The position numbers and the translations under genes are program-made. The notes beneath the pieces are model-generated. The model did no database searches and had not been told where the DNA came from. It saw only the letters and a list, made by a program, of their open reading frames with translations. From contig NZ_JAYMGV010000001.1 in the NCBI RefSeq assembly GCF_035818475.1, positions 1-64,000 on the forward strand: a stretch of 64,000 bases of DNA, in the 5' to 3' direction. This document shows positions 8,738-17,140 of the stretch, in pieces; positions within the stretch are counted from its first letter, which is position 1, and each line of letters starts with the position of its first letter. The DNA is from Cognatitamlana sp035818475 (GTDB lineage: Bacteria > Bacteroidota > Bacteroidia > Flavobacteriales > Flavobacteriaceae).

Positions 8738-9403
8738 ATGAAAGAATTTCAAAAATCAGAGCTAAACAAGGTTATCCGTGGTGTCAATAGAGCAACTTAC
8801 AACATAGATACCGTAAGCAGTATTTTAGACGCCGGATTTATAGGTTTTATAAGTTATACTTATCAGAGTAAAGCCATTACAATTCCTATGGCATATGGCA
8901 GGATGGGCAATAAAATTTATTTACATGGTTCTAAAAAAAACAGAATGTTATTGACTTTATTGCAAAATAAAGCAGCAAGTATAACTATAATGCATCTGGA
9001 TGGTTTGGTTTTAGCCCGCTCCGGATTTCATCATTCTGTAAATTACAGGTCGGCAACACTATTTGGAACATTATCTCAACTTGAAGATCCTATTAAAAAA
9101 GAAGAAGCCTTAAAATGTATTGTAGACCAAATGATCCCAAAGCGCTGGGAGAAACTTAGGCCAATGACTGAGAAAGAATTCAATAGTACACTGGTTGTTG
9201 AAATGGTTATAGAAACTGCTTCTGCTAAAGTTAGAGATGAAGGAGCTATTGATGAAAAAAACGATATGAACTTACCCATTTGGGCTGGTGTTATCCCTAT
9301 AAAACAGGTTGCTGAATTTCCTGAAAGTGATACATTCTTATCTGAAAATATTAAAATTCCCAAACATGTTTTAAACTATTATCAAACCCATAAAGCACAA
9401 TAG
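8738..9403 (+). CDS. PNPOx-like flavin-binding family protein
   Basis: A 221-residue cytoplasmic protein of the pyridoxamine 5'-phosphate oxidase-like split-barrel class (Pyridox_ox_2 type). The N-terminal half carries strand segments ITIPMAYGRMGNKIYLHGSKKNRML and IMHLDGLVLARSGFHHSVNYRSATLFGTL, typical of FMN-binding barrels. It is not PdxH itself: it is shorter in the relevant motifs and looks like the general 'flavin-nucleotide-binding' group. Its reaction is unknown. It is divergent from, and probably regulated by, the adjacent MocR-type gene. The ATG start is unambiguous. Confidence 0.8.
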   Translation: MKEFQKSELNKVIRGVNRATYNIDTVSSILDAGFIGFISYTYQSKAITIPMAYGRMGNKIYLHGSKKNRMLLTLLQNKAASITIMHLDGLVLARSGFHHSVNYRSATLFGTLSQLEDPIKKEEALKCIVDQMIPKRWEKLRPMTEKEFNSTLVVEMVIETASAKVRDEGAIDEKNDMNLPIWAGVIPIKQVAEFPESDTFLSENIKIPKHVLNYYQTHKAQ

Positions 9404-9550
9404 ATATTTACGCTCTTTTTAGTGAAAAATCAGGGATTAAATGTGGTTACCATGTTTGAGATTTGCTATTTAGATCTTTTATTAATTTAGTCTTATTACT
9501 TTTGCTAAAGTTTTAAAATTAGCCAAAAGATCAGATAATAAGCCATTCAA

Positions 9551-10516
9551 ATGAAAATTGACCGCTTTGTACTCGCTATTATAGCGACCATTACTATTGC
9601 TTATTTTTTTCCGTATTGGGGAAGTAAAGACAGTACGGTTCCTTTAGATTTAATTGGCAGTATAGGCGTATCTCTGATTTTCTTCTTTTATGGACTAAAA
9701 TTAAGCCCCGATAAAATAAAAGATGGCTTAAAAAACTGGAGGCTTCATGTTTTGGTACAGTCTTCTACTTTTTTGATTTTCCCATTAATAGTATTGGGTT
9801 TTAAACCCTTCTTCTTATCAGAAGAAGGCCTTACTTTATGGCTTCCTTTTTTATTTCTTGCTGCATTACCTTCAACGGTATCTTCATCTGTTGTTATGGT
9901 ATCTATAGCTAAAGGCAACATACCAGCAGCCATTTTTAATGCCAGTATATCCGGGCTTATTGGTATTGCCATTACACCTTTATGGATGGAGCTCTTTATA
10001 CCGCCAACAGCAGGCAATTTTGACTTAGGTGCTATTTATATCAAGTTGATTATTGAAATCCTGGTTCCGGTAATGCTCGGTATAGCACTACAGCGCTACT
10101 GGGGAAAATTTACAAATAAGTATAAAAGTCAGCTTACCCTTTTTGATAAATCCATTATACTATTAATCATATACAAAAGCTTTGCTGAATCTTTTGAAGA
10201 CAACGTATTCAGTTCAGTAAGTATTTTTGATTTATTTCTTATTTCCGGAATTATTATCGGACTTTTTTACAGCGTTTACTTTTTAACCGGATTGATCTCA
10301 AACATGCTTAATTTTAATACCGAAGACCGTATCACTGCACAGTTCTGTGGCACAAAAAAGTCTTTGGTTCACGGTACCGTATTTTCTAAAATTTTGTTCC
10401 CTTCCTCTTTTCCTATTGGTTTGATATTACTTCCTTTAATGCTTTTTCATGCCATGCAGATATTTATTATCAGCATTATAGCATCAAAACGAGGAAGGCG
10501 TCAGACTATTTCCTGA
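9551..10516 (+). CDS. SBF-like bile acid:sodium symporter family transporter
   Basis: Polytopic inner-membrane protein of 321 residues with about ten hydrophobic segments, of the SBF_like family (PF13593; YfeH-type). Recognisable family stretches are SIGVSLIFFFYGLKLSP near residue 38-54, FLAALPSTVSSSVVMVSIAKGNIPAAIFNAS in the middle, and AQFCGTKKSLVHGTVFSKILFP near the C-terminus. The true substrate of this subfamily is not established; bile acids are unlikely here. It stands alone with 147 bases upstream, where an imperfect inverted repeat (GCTAA/TTAGC around 9503-9523) may be regulatory. Confidence 0.85.
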   Translation: MKIDRFVLAIIATITIAYFFPYWGSKDSTVPLDLIGSIGVSLIFFFYGLKLSPDKIKDGLKNWRLHVLVQSSTFLIFPLIVLGFKPFFLSEEGLTLWLPFLFLAALPSTVSSSVVMVSIAKGNIPAAIFNASISGLIGIAITPLWMELFIPPTAGNFDLGAIYIKLIIEILVPVMLGIALQRYWGKFTNKYKSQLTLFDKSIILLIIYKSFAESFEDNVFSSVSIFDLFLISGIIIGLFYSVYFLTGLISNMLNFNTEDRITAQFCGTKKSLVHGTVFSKILFPSSFPIGLILLPLMLFHAMQIFIISIIASKRGRRQTIS

Positions 10517-10532
10517 TTTTTTAAAATCACTT

Positions 10533-11240
10533 CTAAACAAACTCAGCTTCAAAAAGCTTTTTAAAATGCGTCAATAGTTTTTCTTTCACCTCTGCCTCAT
10601 TAATTTCTTTTTCGCCTAACTCTACATTTAAGGACGTTACTGCTTTCCCTCGAATCCCACAGGGAATAATGTTATCAAAATAACCCAGATCAGCATTTAC
10701 ATTTAGAGCAAAACCGTGCATGGTTACCCAGCGACTTGCACGAACGCCCATAGCGCAAATTTTTCTTGCGAAAGGTGTTCCTACATCTAACCAAACCCCT
10801 GTTTCTCCTTCGCTACGCTCAGCTTTTAATCCGTACTCTTCCAATGTAAGAATAATCATTTCCTCTAAAAGACGAAGATATTTATGGATATCTGTGAAAA
10901 AGTTTTCCAAATCTAAAATTGGATAGCCCACTATTTGTCCGGGACCATGATAGGTAATATCACCTCCTCTGTTTATTTTATAAAACGTTGCACCTTTATT
11001 AGCAAGCTGTTTTTCATTTAAAAGCAAATTTGACAAATCGCCACTTTTACCTAAGGTATATACATGCGGATGTTCTACAAACAAGAAATAGTTGTTAGTC
11101 TTTAAATCTGCATCTTCTCGTCTGTTCTTAACTTTAGTATCTACAATACCTTTAAACAGCCCCTCTTGATAATCCCAGGTTTGCTTATAATCTTTATATC
11201 CTAAATCTTGCAGTTCTACTATCCTATTCATAGGCTGCAA
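10533..11240 (-). CDS. lipB: Octanoyl-[acyl-carrier-protein]:protein octanoyltransferase
   Basis: Transfers octanoate from acyl carrier protein to lipoyl domains in lipoate biosynthesis. The family signature GGDITYHGPGQIVGYPILDL lies at residues 92-111. The catalytic pair fits K160 in ARKICAMG and C194 in IIPCGI, with the same 34-residue spacing as in E. coli LipB. Length 235 is normal. ATG codons at residues 1 and 4 are both possible starts. The tiny YqaE-type gene lies 20 bases upstream on the same strand and may share its transcript. lipA is not in the window. Confidence 0.97.
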   Translation of the reverse strand: MQPMNRIVELQDLGYKDYKQTWDYQEGLFKGIVDTKVKNRREDADLKTNNYFLFVEHPHVYTLGKSGDLSNLLLNEKQLANKGATFYKINRGGDITYHGPGQIVGYPILDLENFFTDIHKYLRLLEEMIILTLEEYGLKAERSEGETGVWLDVGTPFARKICAMGVRASRWVTMHGFALNVNADLGYFDNIIPCGIRGKAVTSLNVELGEKEINEAEVKEKLLTHFKKLFEAEFV

Positions 11241-11260
11241 AATTACAATATTTTTATGGT

Positions 11261-11419
11261 TTAATTCTTAGGGTTATTAAGTATAACTAATGCAGCAATA
11301 ACCCCAGGTACCCAGCCACAAAGCCATAATAAGAAAACAATAATAATAGAGCCACAACCTTTATCAATAACTGCTAAAGGTGGACAAATAATAGATAGTA
11401 AAACTCTCCAGAAACTCAT
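11261..11419 (-). CDS. YqaE/Pmp3 family small membrane protein
   Basis: A 52-residue protein, MSFWRVLLSIICPPLAV at its start, ending LVILNNPKN. It has the two hydrophobic segments and the central CPPLAVIDKGCG and LCGWVPGVIAA motifs of the YqaE/Pmp3 (UPF0057) family. Such proteins sit in the cytoplasmic membrane and are linked to membrane potential and stress in other organisms; the role here is inferred. It ends 20 bases before lipB on the same strand. Confidence 0.9.
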   Translation of the reverse strand: MSFWRVLLSIICPPLAVIDKGCGSIIIVFLLWLCGWVPGVIAALVILNNPKN

Positions 11420-11626
11420 GTGTTGATTTATATTAATTGATGATTAATTATAGGACGTTAAAGTTTTTAGTTTGTTACATTTTATAATGGCGTTTTAAAA
11501 TATCCGTATCCTTCAAGTCCGCCCTGGATAAACCTAAAAGCCTGGCCCCAGTTTCCAAGGTGGATTCGAGAGGAAACTAAGCCAAAAAATCACAATTCAA
11601 TGATAGAAAAAAGGAAATCAAATGAT

Positions 11627-11634
11627 TATCTTTG
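11627..11634 (+). promoter_or_regulatory. lysS -7 promoter element
   Basis: TATCTTTG exactly matches TAnnTTTG, 33 bases before the lysS ATG at 11667. It overlaps the first codons of the longer open frame (11622), which argues against that earlier start. No TTG was found at the ideal distance upstream. Confidence 0.5.
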
Positions 11635-11666
11635 TGCCTTTAAAATTTTCACATCATTTTTATAGT

Positions 11667-13358
11667 ATGTCACAATTATCTGAACAAGAACTTGTAAGAA
11701 GAGAAAAGTTAGTAAAATTACGTGAGTTAGGGGTTAATCCCTATCCAGCAGACCTATATCCTGTAGACCACACTTCAAAACAGGTTAAAGATGCTTTTGA
11801 AGAAGGTAAACAGGTTACTATAGCCGGACGGTTAATGATGATAAAGGTTCAGGGAAAAGCTAGTTTTGCTCAATTACAAGATGCTGAAGGAAAAGTTCAG
11901 ATATACTTTAACAGAGATGAGATCTGCCCTGGTGAAGACAAATCAAAATACAATGACATCTTTAAAAAACTATTGGATTTTGGAGATTTTATAGGTGTTG
12001 AGGGCGAATTATTCACGACTAAAGTTAGTGAAAAAACTGTAAAAGTCAAAGATTTTACACTTCTAAGTAAAGCTTTAAAACCTTTGCCATTACCTAAAGA
12101 AAAAGACGGTGTTATTTATGATGCTTTTACTGACCCAGAGCAACGTTACAGACAACGTTACGCTGATTTAGTAGTAAACCCACAAGTAAAAGAAGTATTT
12201 GTTAAACGTACTAAATTGTTTAATGCCATGCGTCAGTTTTTTAACGACGCTGGATATTTTGAAGTGGAAACCCCCGTATTACAACCTATCCCGGGTGGAG
12301 CCGCGGCCCGTCCGTTTATCACACATCACAATGCTTTAGATGTCCCCTTATATATGCGTATTGCCAACGAGCTTTATTTAAAAAGACTTATAGTTGGTGG
12401 TTTTGATGGCGTTTATGAGTTTTCTAAAAACTTTAGAAATGAAGGCATGGACAGAACACATAATCCGGAGTTTACCGCTATGGAAATTTATGTAGCTTAT
12501 AAAGACTACAACTGGATGATGAATTTTTGCGAACGCTTATTAGAGCATTGTGCTATTGCTGTAAATGGCACAACCAAAGTAAAGTTTGGCGAGCATGATA
12601 TAGATTTTAAAGCACCTTATGCCAGAGTAACTATGGCCGATTCTATAAAGCATTTTACCGGTTTCGATATTACCGGAAAAACTGAAGATGAGATTAGACA
12701 AGCTGCTAAAGATCTAGGGGTTGAAGTTGATGAAACTATGGGTAAAGGAAAGCTTATTGATGAAATCTTTGGAGAAAAATGTGAGGGTAACTATATTCAA
12801 CCAACTTATATTACAGATTACCCTAAAGAAATGAGTCCGTTATGTAAAGAACACCGGGATAACCCTGAACTGACAGAACGCTTTGAACTTATGGTTTGCG
12901 GTAAAGAAATTGCTAATGCTTACTCTGAACTTAATGACCCTATTGATCAACGTGAACGTTTTGAGCATCAATTAAAACTTGCCGCTAAAGGTGATGACGA
13001 GGCAACGGAGTTTATTGATCATGATTTTTTGCGTGCACTGGAATACGGTATGCCTCCAACTTCCGGTATGGGAATTGGTATGGACAGATTGATTATGTTT
13101 TTAACTAATAATCAATCCATTCAAGAAGTACTATTCTTTCCTCAAATGAGACCAGAAAAAAAGGCTATAGCCGTTAGTGAAGAGGCAAAAGTTCTTTTAG
13201 ACACCTTAAAAAAAGCTGAAAGACTGCCTTTAGCAGACTTAAAAGCACAATCAGGATTATCTAATAAAAAATGGGATAAGTCTATTAAGGAGTTGACTAA
13301 AAATAATCTTGCTAAAGTAGAAAAGACTGATGACGGATTATTTGTTGAGGTTGTCTAA
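11667..13358 (+). CDS. lysS: Lysyl-tRNA synthetase, class II
   Basis: Charges tRNA-Lys in the cytoplasm. The 563-residue product starts MSQLSEQELVRREKL; the in-frame ATG at 11622 is rejected because a promoter element overlaps it. An OB-fold anticodon-binding domain (about 50-150, VTIAGRLMMIKVQGKASFAQL) precedes the class II catalytic core. Motif 2 is FRNEGMDRTHNPEFTAME and motif 3 is GMGIGMDRLIMFL. After motif 3 there is an extra tail of about 70 residues (LLDTLKKAERLPLADLKAQSGL onward in part) that the E. coli enzyme lacks; similar tails occur in Bacteroidota. A strong terminator follows. Confidence 0.98.
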   Translation: MSQLSEQELVRREKLVKLRELGVNPYPADLYPVDHTSKQVKDAFEEGKQVTIAGRLMMIKVQGKASFAQLQDAEGKVQIYFNRDEICPGEDKSKYNDIFKKLLDFGDFIGVEGELFTTKVSEKTVKVKDFTLLSKALKPLPLPKEKDGVIYDAFTDPEQRYRQRYADLVVNPQVKEVFVKRTKLFNAMRQFFNDAGYFEVETPVLQPIPGGAAARPFITHHNALDVPLYMRIANELYLKRLIVGGFDGVYEFSKNFRNEGMDRTHNPEFTAMEIYVAYKDYNWMMNFCERLLEHCAIAVNGTTKVKFGEHDIDFKAPYARVTMADSIKHFTGFDITGKTEDEIRQAAKDLGVEVDETMGKGKLIDEIFGEKCEGNYIQPTYITDYPKEMSPLCKEHRDNPELTERFELMVCGKEIANAYSELNDPIDQRERFEHQLKLAAKGDDEATEFIDHDFLRALEYGMPPTSGMGIGMDRLIMFLTNNQSIQEVLFFPQMRPEKKAIAVSEEAKVLLDTLKKAERLPLADLKAQSGLSNKKWDKSIKELTKNNLAKVEKTDDGLFVEVV

Positions 13359-13382
13359 AACTCTGAAATAATTATAAATTAA

Positions 13383-13414
13383 AAAAGCCGGTAATAAAAT
13401 TATTTCCGGCTTTT
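13383..13414 (+). terminator. lysS terminator
   Basis: AAAAGCCGG (13383-13391) pairs with CCGGCTTTT (13406-13414). It lies 25 bases after the lysS stop and can work in both directions. Confidence 0.8.
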
Positions 13415-13866
13415 AACTAACTAACAAACTAAACTAAACTTAATTTACAAACTCATAATTTTCAAATTAAAAGTGTATTTTATCTTGACTATTATATGTT
13501 TTAAACAATTATAGTACAAAGAGACATAATTATTTCTAATTACTAAATTAATTTAGATTTGTTTAACAGTAGTTTTTTTGACTTTAAACATTCTTTAAGA
13601 TATTAACGCCTTGTTTGTTAAATTTTTAAGAAACCCAATTTTACAAAGGCATTTTTTATTCAACTAACAACATCTCACCTGATGATAATTAATCCTTATT
13701 ACAGGAATTGTTACAATTGATTTTAATATGAAACCTTTGACTTTTTATTTTTATCTAAAAAAAATTTAATCGGTCATTAAACCATACAACATTTTTAATA
13801 TCTAATATTTCCTATACTATTAGTTTAGTGACTATATTTACTGTTTAAAATACATTAAAACACCCC
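13415..13866. other. Intergenic region upstream of the plug-domain gene
   Basis: About 450 AT-rich bases without a gene. A perfect TAGATTTG (13554-13561) is a possible -7 element but has no TTG at the right distance. A 13-base palindrome, AATTGT-T-ACAATT, lies at 13706-13718 and could be an operator. No RNA gene was recognised. Confidence 0.35.
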
Positions 13867-16344
13867 ATGATAAAAAAAATTTTATTTGGCTTCAGTATCA
13901 TCGTATTTCTATCATTTACGTTTACCAATAATTTTAGAGAATTGGTATTTGAAAAATTAGAGAAGTACACTAATAGCTTTCCTGAAAAAATTTATGTTCA
14001 AACGGACAAGCCCTATTACTCCATAGGTGACGATTTATGGTATACTGCCTACCTTGTTAATGGTGTTACTCATCAAAGATCCCAAAAGAGTCGTATAGTT
14101 TATGTAGAGTTGATTGATGAGCAAGATAGCATCATAGCTAAAAAACAGCTTTTCACTAATGATTTAAGTGTTGCGGGAGATTTCAAAATAAAAAAGAACT
14201 TTAAAGAAGGCCATTATCTCCTAAGAGCATATACCAACTATATGCGGAATAATGATAGTGATTATTTCTTTCAAAAGGAGATTCCAATATGGAACCTAAC
14301 CGAATCAGATGATACTACAGAAAAGATAATTGCCACACCTAAAGTCAATACTGAAAATAACCAGAGATTAGCTTCCAGGCCTAAGATTAATTTTTATCCA
14401 GAGAGCGGGAATCTGATAAATGGATTATTTTGTAAAGTTGCTATTAGTGCTAAAGACAATAAAGACAATAACATTGACATACAAGGATATATCAAAGATT
14501 CTGACAACAATGTTATAAGCAGCTTTAAAACTTTTGATTATGGTTTAGGGCTAATTACTTTAAACCCGGAAGTAAACAAATCTTACTTTGCCAGTGTCAT
14601 TATAAATGATGAAGAGCTTAAATACCCATTACCAAAAGCTCTATCAAACGGCCATAATTTAAATGTTGCAAATTATGGCAACCAAATTATTATTAATGTA
14701 TCGTCAAATGACCCTATTGGACTAAAAAACAGTTTTTTAGTAGGCCATCTGAGAGGGGATTTAATTTTTGAAAAATTAGAGACTGAGAATATTGACACGT
14801 ATACCATAAAGCTTAACACAAAGCTATTACCTGATGGTGTTGCAAATTTTACATTATTCAATAGTAGCGGAAAGCCGGTTTGCGAACGATTGGTTTTTGT
14901 AGACAGCCCGGACAATGATGTTGCTGTAAATGTTAGCATGGACAAAACATTGCCAAAGACAAGAGAAAAAGTAACCATGCAGTTAGATTTAAAAGATGAA
15001 GAAGGGAATGCATTATCAGGAAACTTATCAATGTCTATAACTGATATTGATGTTGTTGCCCAAAGCACAAAAAGCGAAAATATTAAAACATACCTTTTGT
15101 TGAATTCTGATTTAAGAGGTTCAATTGAAAACCCGGGTTACTTTTTTGAAAAAAATGACGACCCTAAAAAACGCTACCTTTTAGACCTTATTATGCTTAC
15201 CAATGGGTGGAGAAGGTTTACATGGACCAATTTATTAGATACTAATACCGAACAAAAAGACAAGTTTCAACCAGAAACAGGTTTATATATTTCAGGGTAT
15301 ACCAAAGCATTGAAAGGTGATAAGGAAAGAATATCTACAGCTACAAGGATTACCTTTATGGGTAAACCACCTTACCAGGACAAAAAACAATCTGACCAAA
15401 ATGGTGCCTTTAAATATGGACCTTTTGTATTTAGTGATTCAATACCTACGCTAATTGAAGCACGCACAAAAAGTTTTAAATCTGATAACGAAAGAAAGAA
15501 CAGGTTTGTTTCAATTTTTCTGGATGAACCGCTTTATGACAGTCCAAAAGTTATCAGAAATAAAATTTTTAAACCTTTTTTAGATGACGACAGCTCTAAA
15601 ATTACAAACTTTATAAATCAAGCTAAAAAGATTGCTGCCATTGACTCATTGTATTTAGAACAAGCAACATTGCTTGATGAAGTTGTTATTACAGCCAGAA
15701 AAAAGGCAGAAGAAGAAAAAAGAAGAGAAGAATTAAATCAAAGAACAAATTATGGTAGCCCTAGTAACAGGGTAGATATGGCTGATTTTGATGACCAAAG
15801 GCACTTATCCATTTTTGATTTTCTTAATATGCTTCCCGGTGTAACGGCATATAATGATTCTATTTCAATAAGAAATCAAGGTACGCCTAGAATTGTTGTT
15901 GATGGTATACCGGTTGAATTAAGTGAAATTACATATATGACAGGAAATGAAATTGATTTTATTGACGTTTTAAAAGGGGCTGATGCAGCAGCATTTAGTA
16001 ATGCCGGAAATGGTGTAGTTGCTATTTATACCAGAACAGGTGACTTTAACAGGAACATTAATGTAAAACGCAAACCCGGTATTATTGATTTTACAGCTAC
16101 AGGTTTTTATACTGCTAGAGAGTTTTATGCCCCTGATCATATTAATGGGTTTGATGAAGCCCTTAAACAAGATATTAGAACAACACTACATTGGGAGCCT
16201 AAAATAGTATTAACAGATGACGCCTCCCGGGCAGAGGTTTCTTTCTTTACCAGTGATGCCAGAAGCATTTACGGAATTAAGATTGAAGGTATTACAGATA
16301 CAGGAATACCTGTTTATCATTTAACTACACTTGAGGTAGATTAA
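13867..16344 (+). CDS. Signal-peptide protein with MG2-like repeats and a TonB plug domain, no barrel
   Basis: An 825-residue exported protein whose exact role is unknown. An N-terminal hydrophobic signal (about 1-20) precedes a segment like macroglobulin MG2 domains: FPEKIYVQTDKPYYSIGDDLW at about 38-58, and a further extracellular beta-sandwich region to about 440. Around 605-615 is LDEVVITARKK, the usual lead-in to TonB-dependent receptor plugs. A plug domain follows at about 635-725 (DFLNMLPGVTAYN, GTPRIVVDGIPVE, IDVLKGADAAAFSNAG). The 22-strand barrel is missing; the protein ends about 100 residues after the plug. Such plug-only proteins occur in Bacteroidota. The gene is monocistronic, with a terminator after it. 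Confidence 0.75.
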   Translation: MIKKILFGFSIIVFLSFTFTNNFRELVFEKLEKYTNSFPEKIYVQTDKPYYSIGDDLWYTAYLVNGVTHQRSQKSRIVYVELIDEQDSIIAKKQLFTNDLSVAGDFKIKKNFKEGHYLLRAYTNYMRNNDSDYFFQKEIPIWNLTESDDTTEKIIATPKVNTENNQRLASRPKINFYPESGNLINGLFCKVAISAKDNKDNNIDIQGYIKDSDNNVISSFKTFDYGLGLITLNPEVNKSYFASVIINDEELKYPLPKALSNGHNLNVANYGNQIIINVSSNDPIGLKNSFLVGHLRGDLIFEKLETENIDTYTIKLNTKLLPDGVANFTLFNSSGKPVCERLVFVDSPDNDVAVNVSMDKTLPKTREKVTMQLDLKDEEGNALSGNLSMSITDIDVVAQSTKSENIKTYLLLNSDLRGSIENPGYFFEKNDDPKKRYLLDLIMLTNGWRRFTWTNLLDTNTEQKDKFQPETGLYISGYTKALKGDKERISTATRITFMGKPPYQDKKQSDQNGAFKYGPFVFSDSIPTLIEARTKSFKSDNERKNRFVSIFLDEPLYDSPKVIRNKIFKPFLDDDSSKITNFINQAKKIAAIDSLYLEQATLLDEVVITARKKAEEEKRREELNQRTNYGSPSNRVDMADFDDQRHLSIFDFLNMLPGVTAYNDSISIRNQGTPRIVVDGIPVELSEITYMTGNEIDFIDVLKGADAAAFSNAGNGVVAIYTRTGDFNRNINVKRKPGIIDFTATGFYTAREFYAPDHINGFDEALKQDIRTTLHWEPKIVLTDDASRAEVSFFTSDARSIYGIKIEGITDTGIPVYHLTTLEVD

Positions 16345-16398
16345 AGGCCCATTCTATAAAAATTTTGAAAATATGGCATAAAGCCTGGTACTCATTTT

Positions 16399-16430
16399 AA
16401 AGCCTCACCATCTCTCAATAGTGAGGCTTT
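16399..16430. terminator. Bidirectional terminator between convergent genes
   Basis: AAAGCCTCAC (16399-16408) pairs perfectly with GTGAGGCTTT (16421-16430) over ten bases. It sits between the ends of the plug-domain gene and the YiaA-like gene and probably serves both. Confidence 0.8.
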
Positions 16431-16498
16431 GGGTTAACTAACCATCAAAACAATCTCTTTAATTGTTCTTGTTTTGATCACAATCATATGTTTTTAAA

Positions 16499-16987
16499 TC
16501 AATGTTGATCCTTTTTTTCACATCGTTCTATGTATTGAATATCTCTGGTATTTTTCTGAACGGCAATTGCCGAAAATAAACTTAACAGAAATGACATCCC
16601 ATAAAAACCCTTTTCACTTAAAAGTAAATCGGCATTCCATAATCCAACAACCAGCAAGACCAGAGATGCTATTGTAGTAAACCAACTAATACTGTAATAA
16701 ATGTCGGTAACAGGAATATTCTCTAACCTATCTCTCACGGCTTTTTGTACTGAAATAACGGAAAACAGGCCAAAAAGCAGAATGGTAAAATAATAGCCTT
16801 TTTCATTAAGTATCATATCAGCGTTCCATAAACCAATACAATATGAGGTCACGCCTATTAACAAAGCCGACCATGAAGCCCCTATAAATGCTGAAGTTGG
16901 CTTTTGGTCAAAGGTCTCTTTAAGCTTCTTGTCCTTTTTTACATTTTTTGGTTTCTCATCAACAGAAACCGTAGTTTGATAATTCAT
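16499..16987 (-). CDS. YiaA/YiaB family inner membrane protein
   Basis: A 162-residue protein with two tandem copies of the YiaAB two-helix domain. The start is ATG at 16987 (MNYQTTVSVDEKP); the frame runs 12 codons further upstream. The repeat is visible as SYCIGLWNADMILNEKGYY followed by SVQKAVRDR, and again as LLVVGLWNADLLLSEKGFY followed by AVQKNTRD. Four hydrophobic segments are predicted, with a charged Lys-rich N-terminal tail in the cytoplasm. Function of the family is unknown. Confidence 0.85.
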   Translation of the reverse strand: MNYQTTVSVDEKPKNVKKDKKLKETFDQKPTSAFIGASWSALLIGVTSYCIGLWNADMILNEKGYYFTILLFGLFSVISVQKAVRDRLENIPVTDIYYSISWFTTIASLVLLVVGLWNADLLLSEKGFYGMSFLLSLFSAIAVQKNTRDIQYIERCEKKDQH

Positions 16988-17058
16988 AATATTTGTTTTA
17001 ATGATTACAGGACAAAACTGCAAAACATTACAAACTATAAAAACACATATTTTTCACA

Positions 17059-17139
17059 AAACTGACGATTAAATTTATACATTTATGGTTAAAATATTTA
17101 AAAACAAAAGTTTTTTAATATATAAACTGACGATTAAAT
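17059..17139 (+). repeat. 16-bp direct repeat upstream of a gene start
   Basis: AAACTGACGATTAAAT occurs perfectly at 17059-17074 and 17124-17139, 65 bases apart start to start. The second copy ends one base before the ATG at 17141. Between them is a near-palindrome (TTAAAAAC...GTTTTTTAA). It may be a pair of regulator sites or a translational control element. Confidence 0.6.
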
Positions 17140-17140
17140 C

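Noticed and set aside
11550..11578. AGTTTCC/GGAAACT stem with GGTGGATTCGAGAGG between, tRNA-like
   Set aside because: The stem is only seven bases and the remainder does not fold as a tRNA; no T run follows, so neither RNA gene nor terminator is supported.
11622..11666. Longer start for lysS at 11622
   Set aside because: A consensus -7 promoter element overlaps these codons; ATG at 11667 gives the usual N-terminus.
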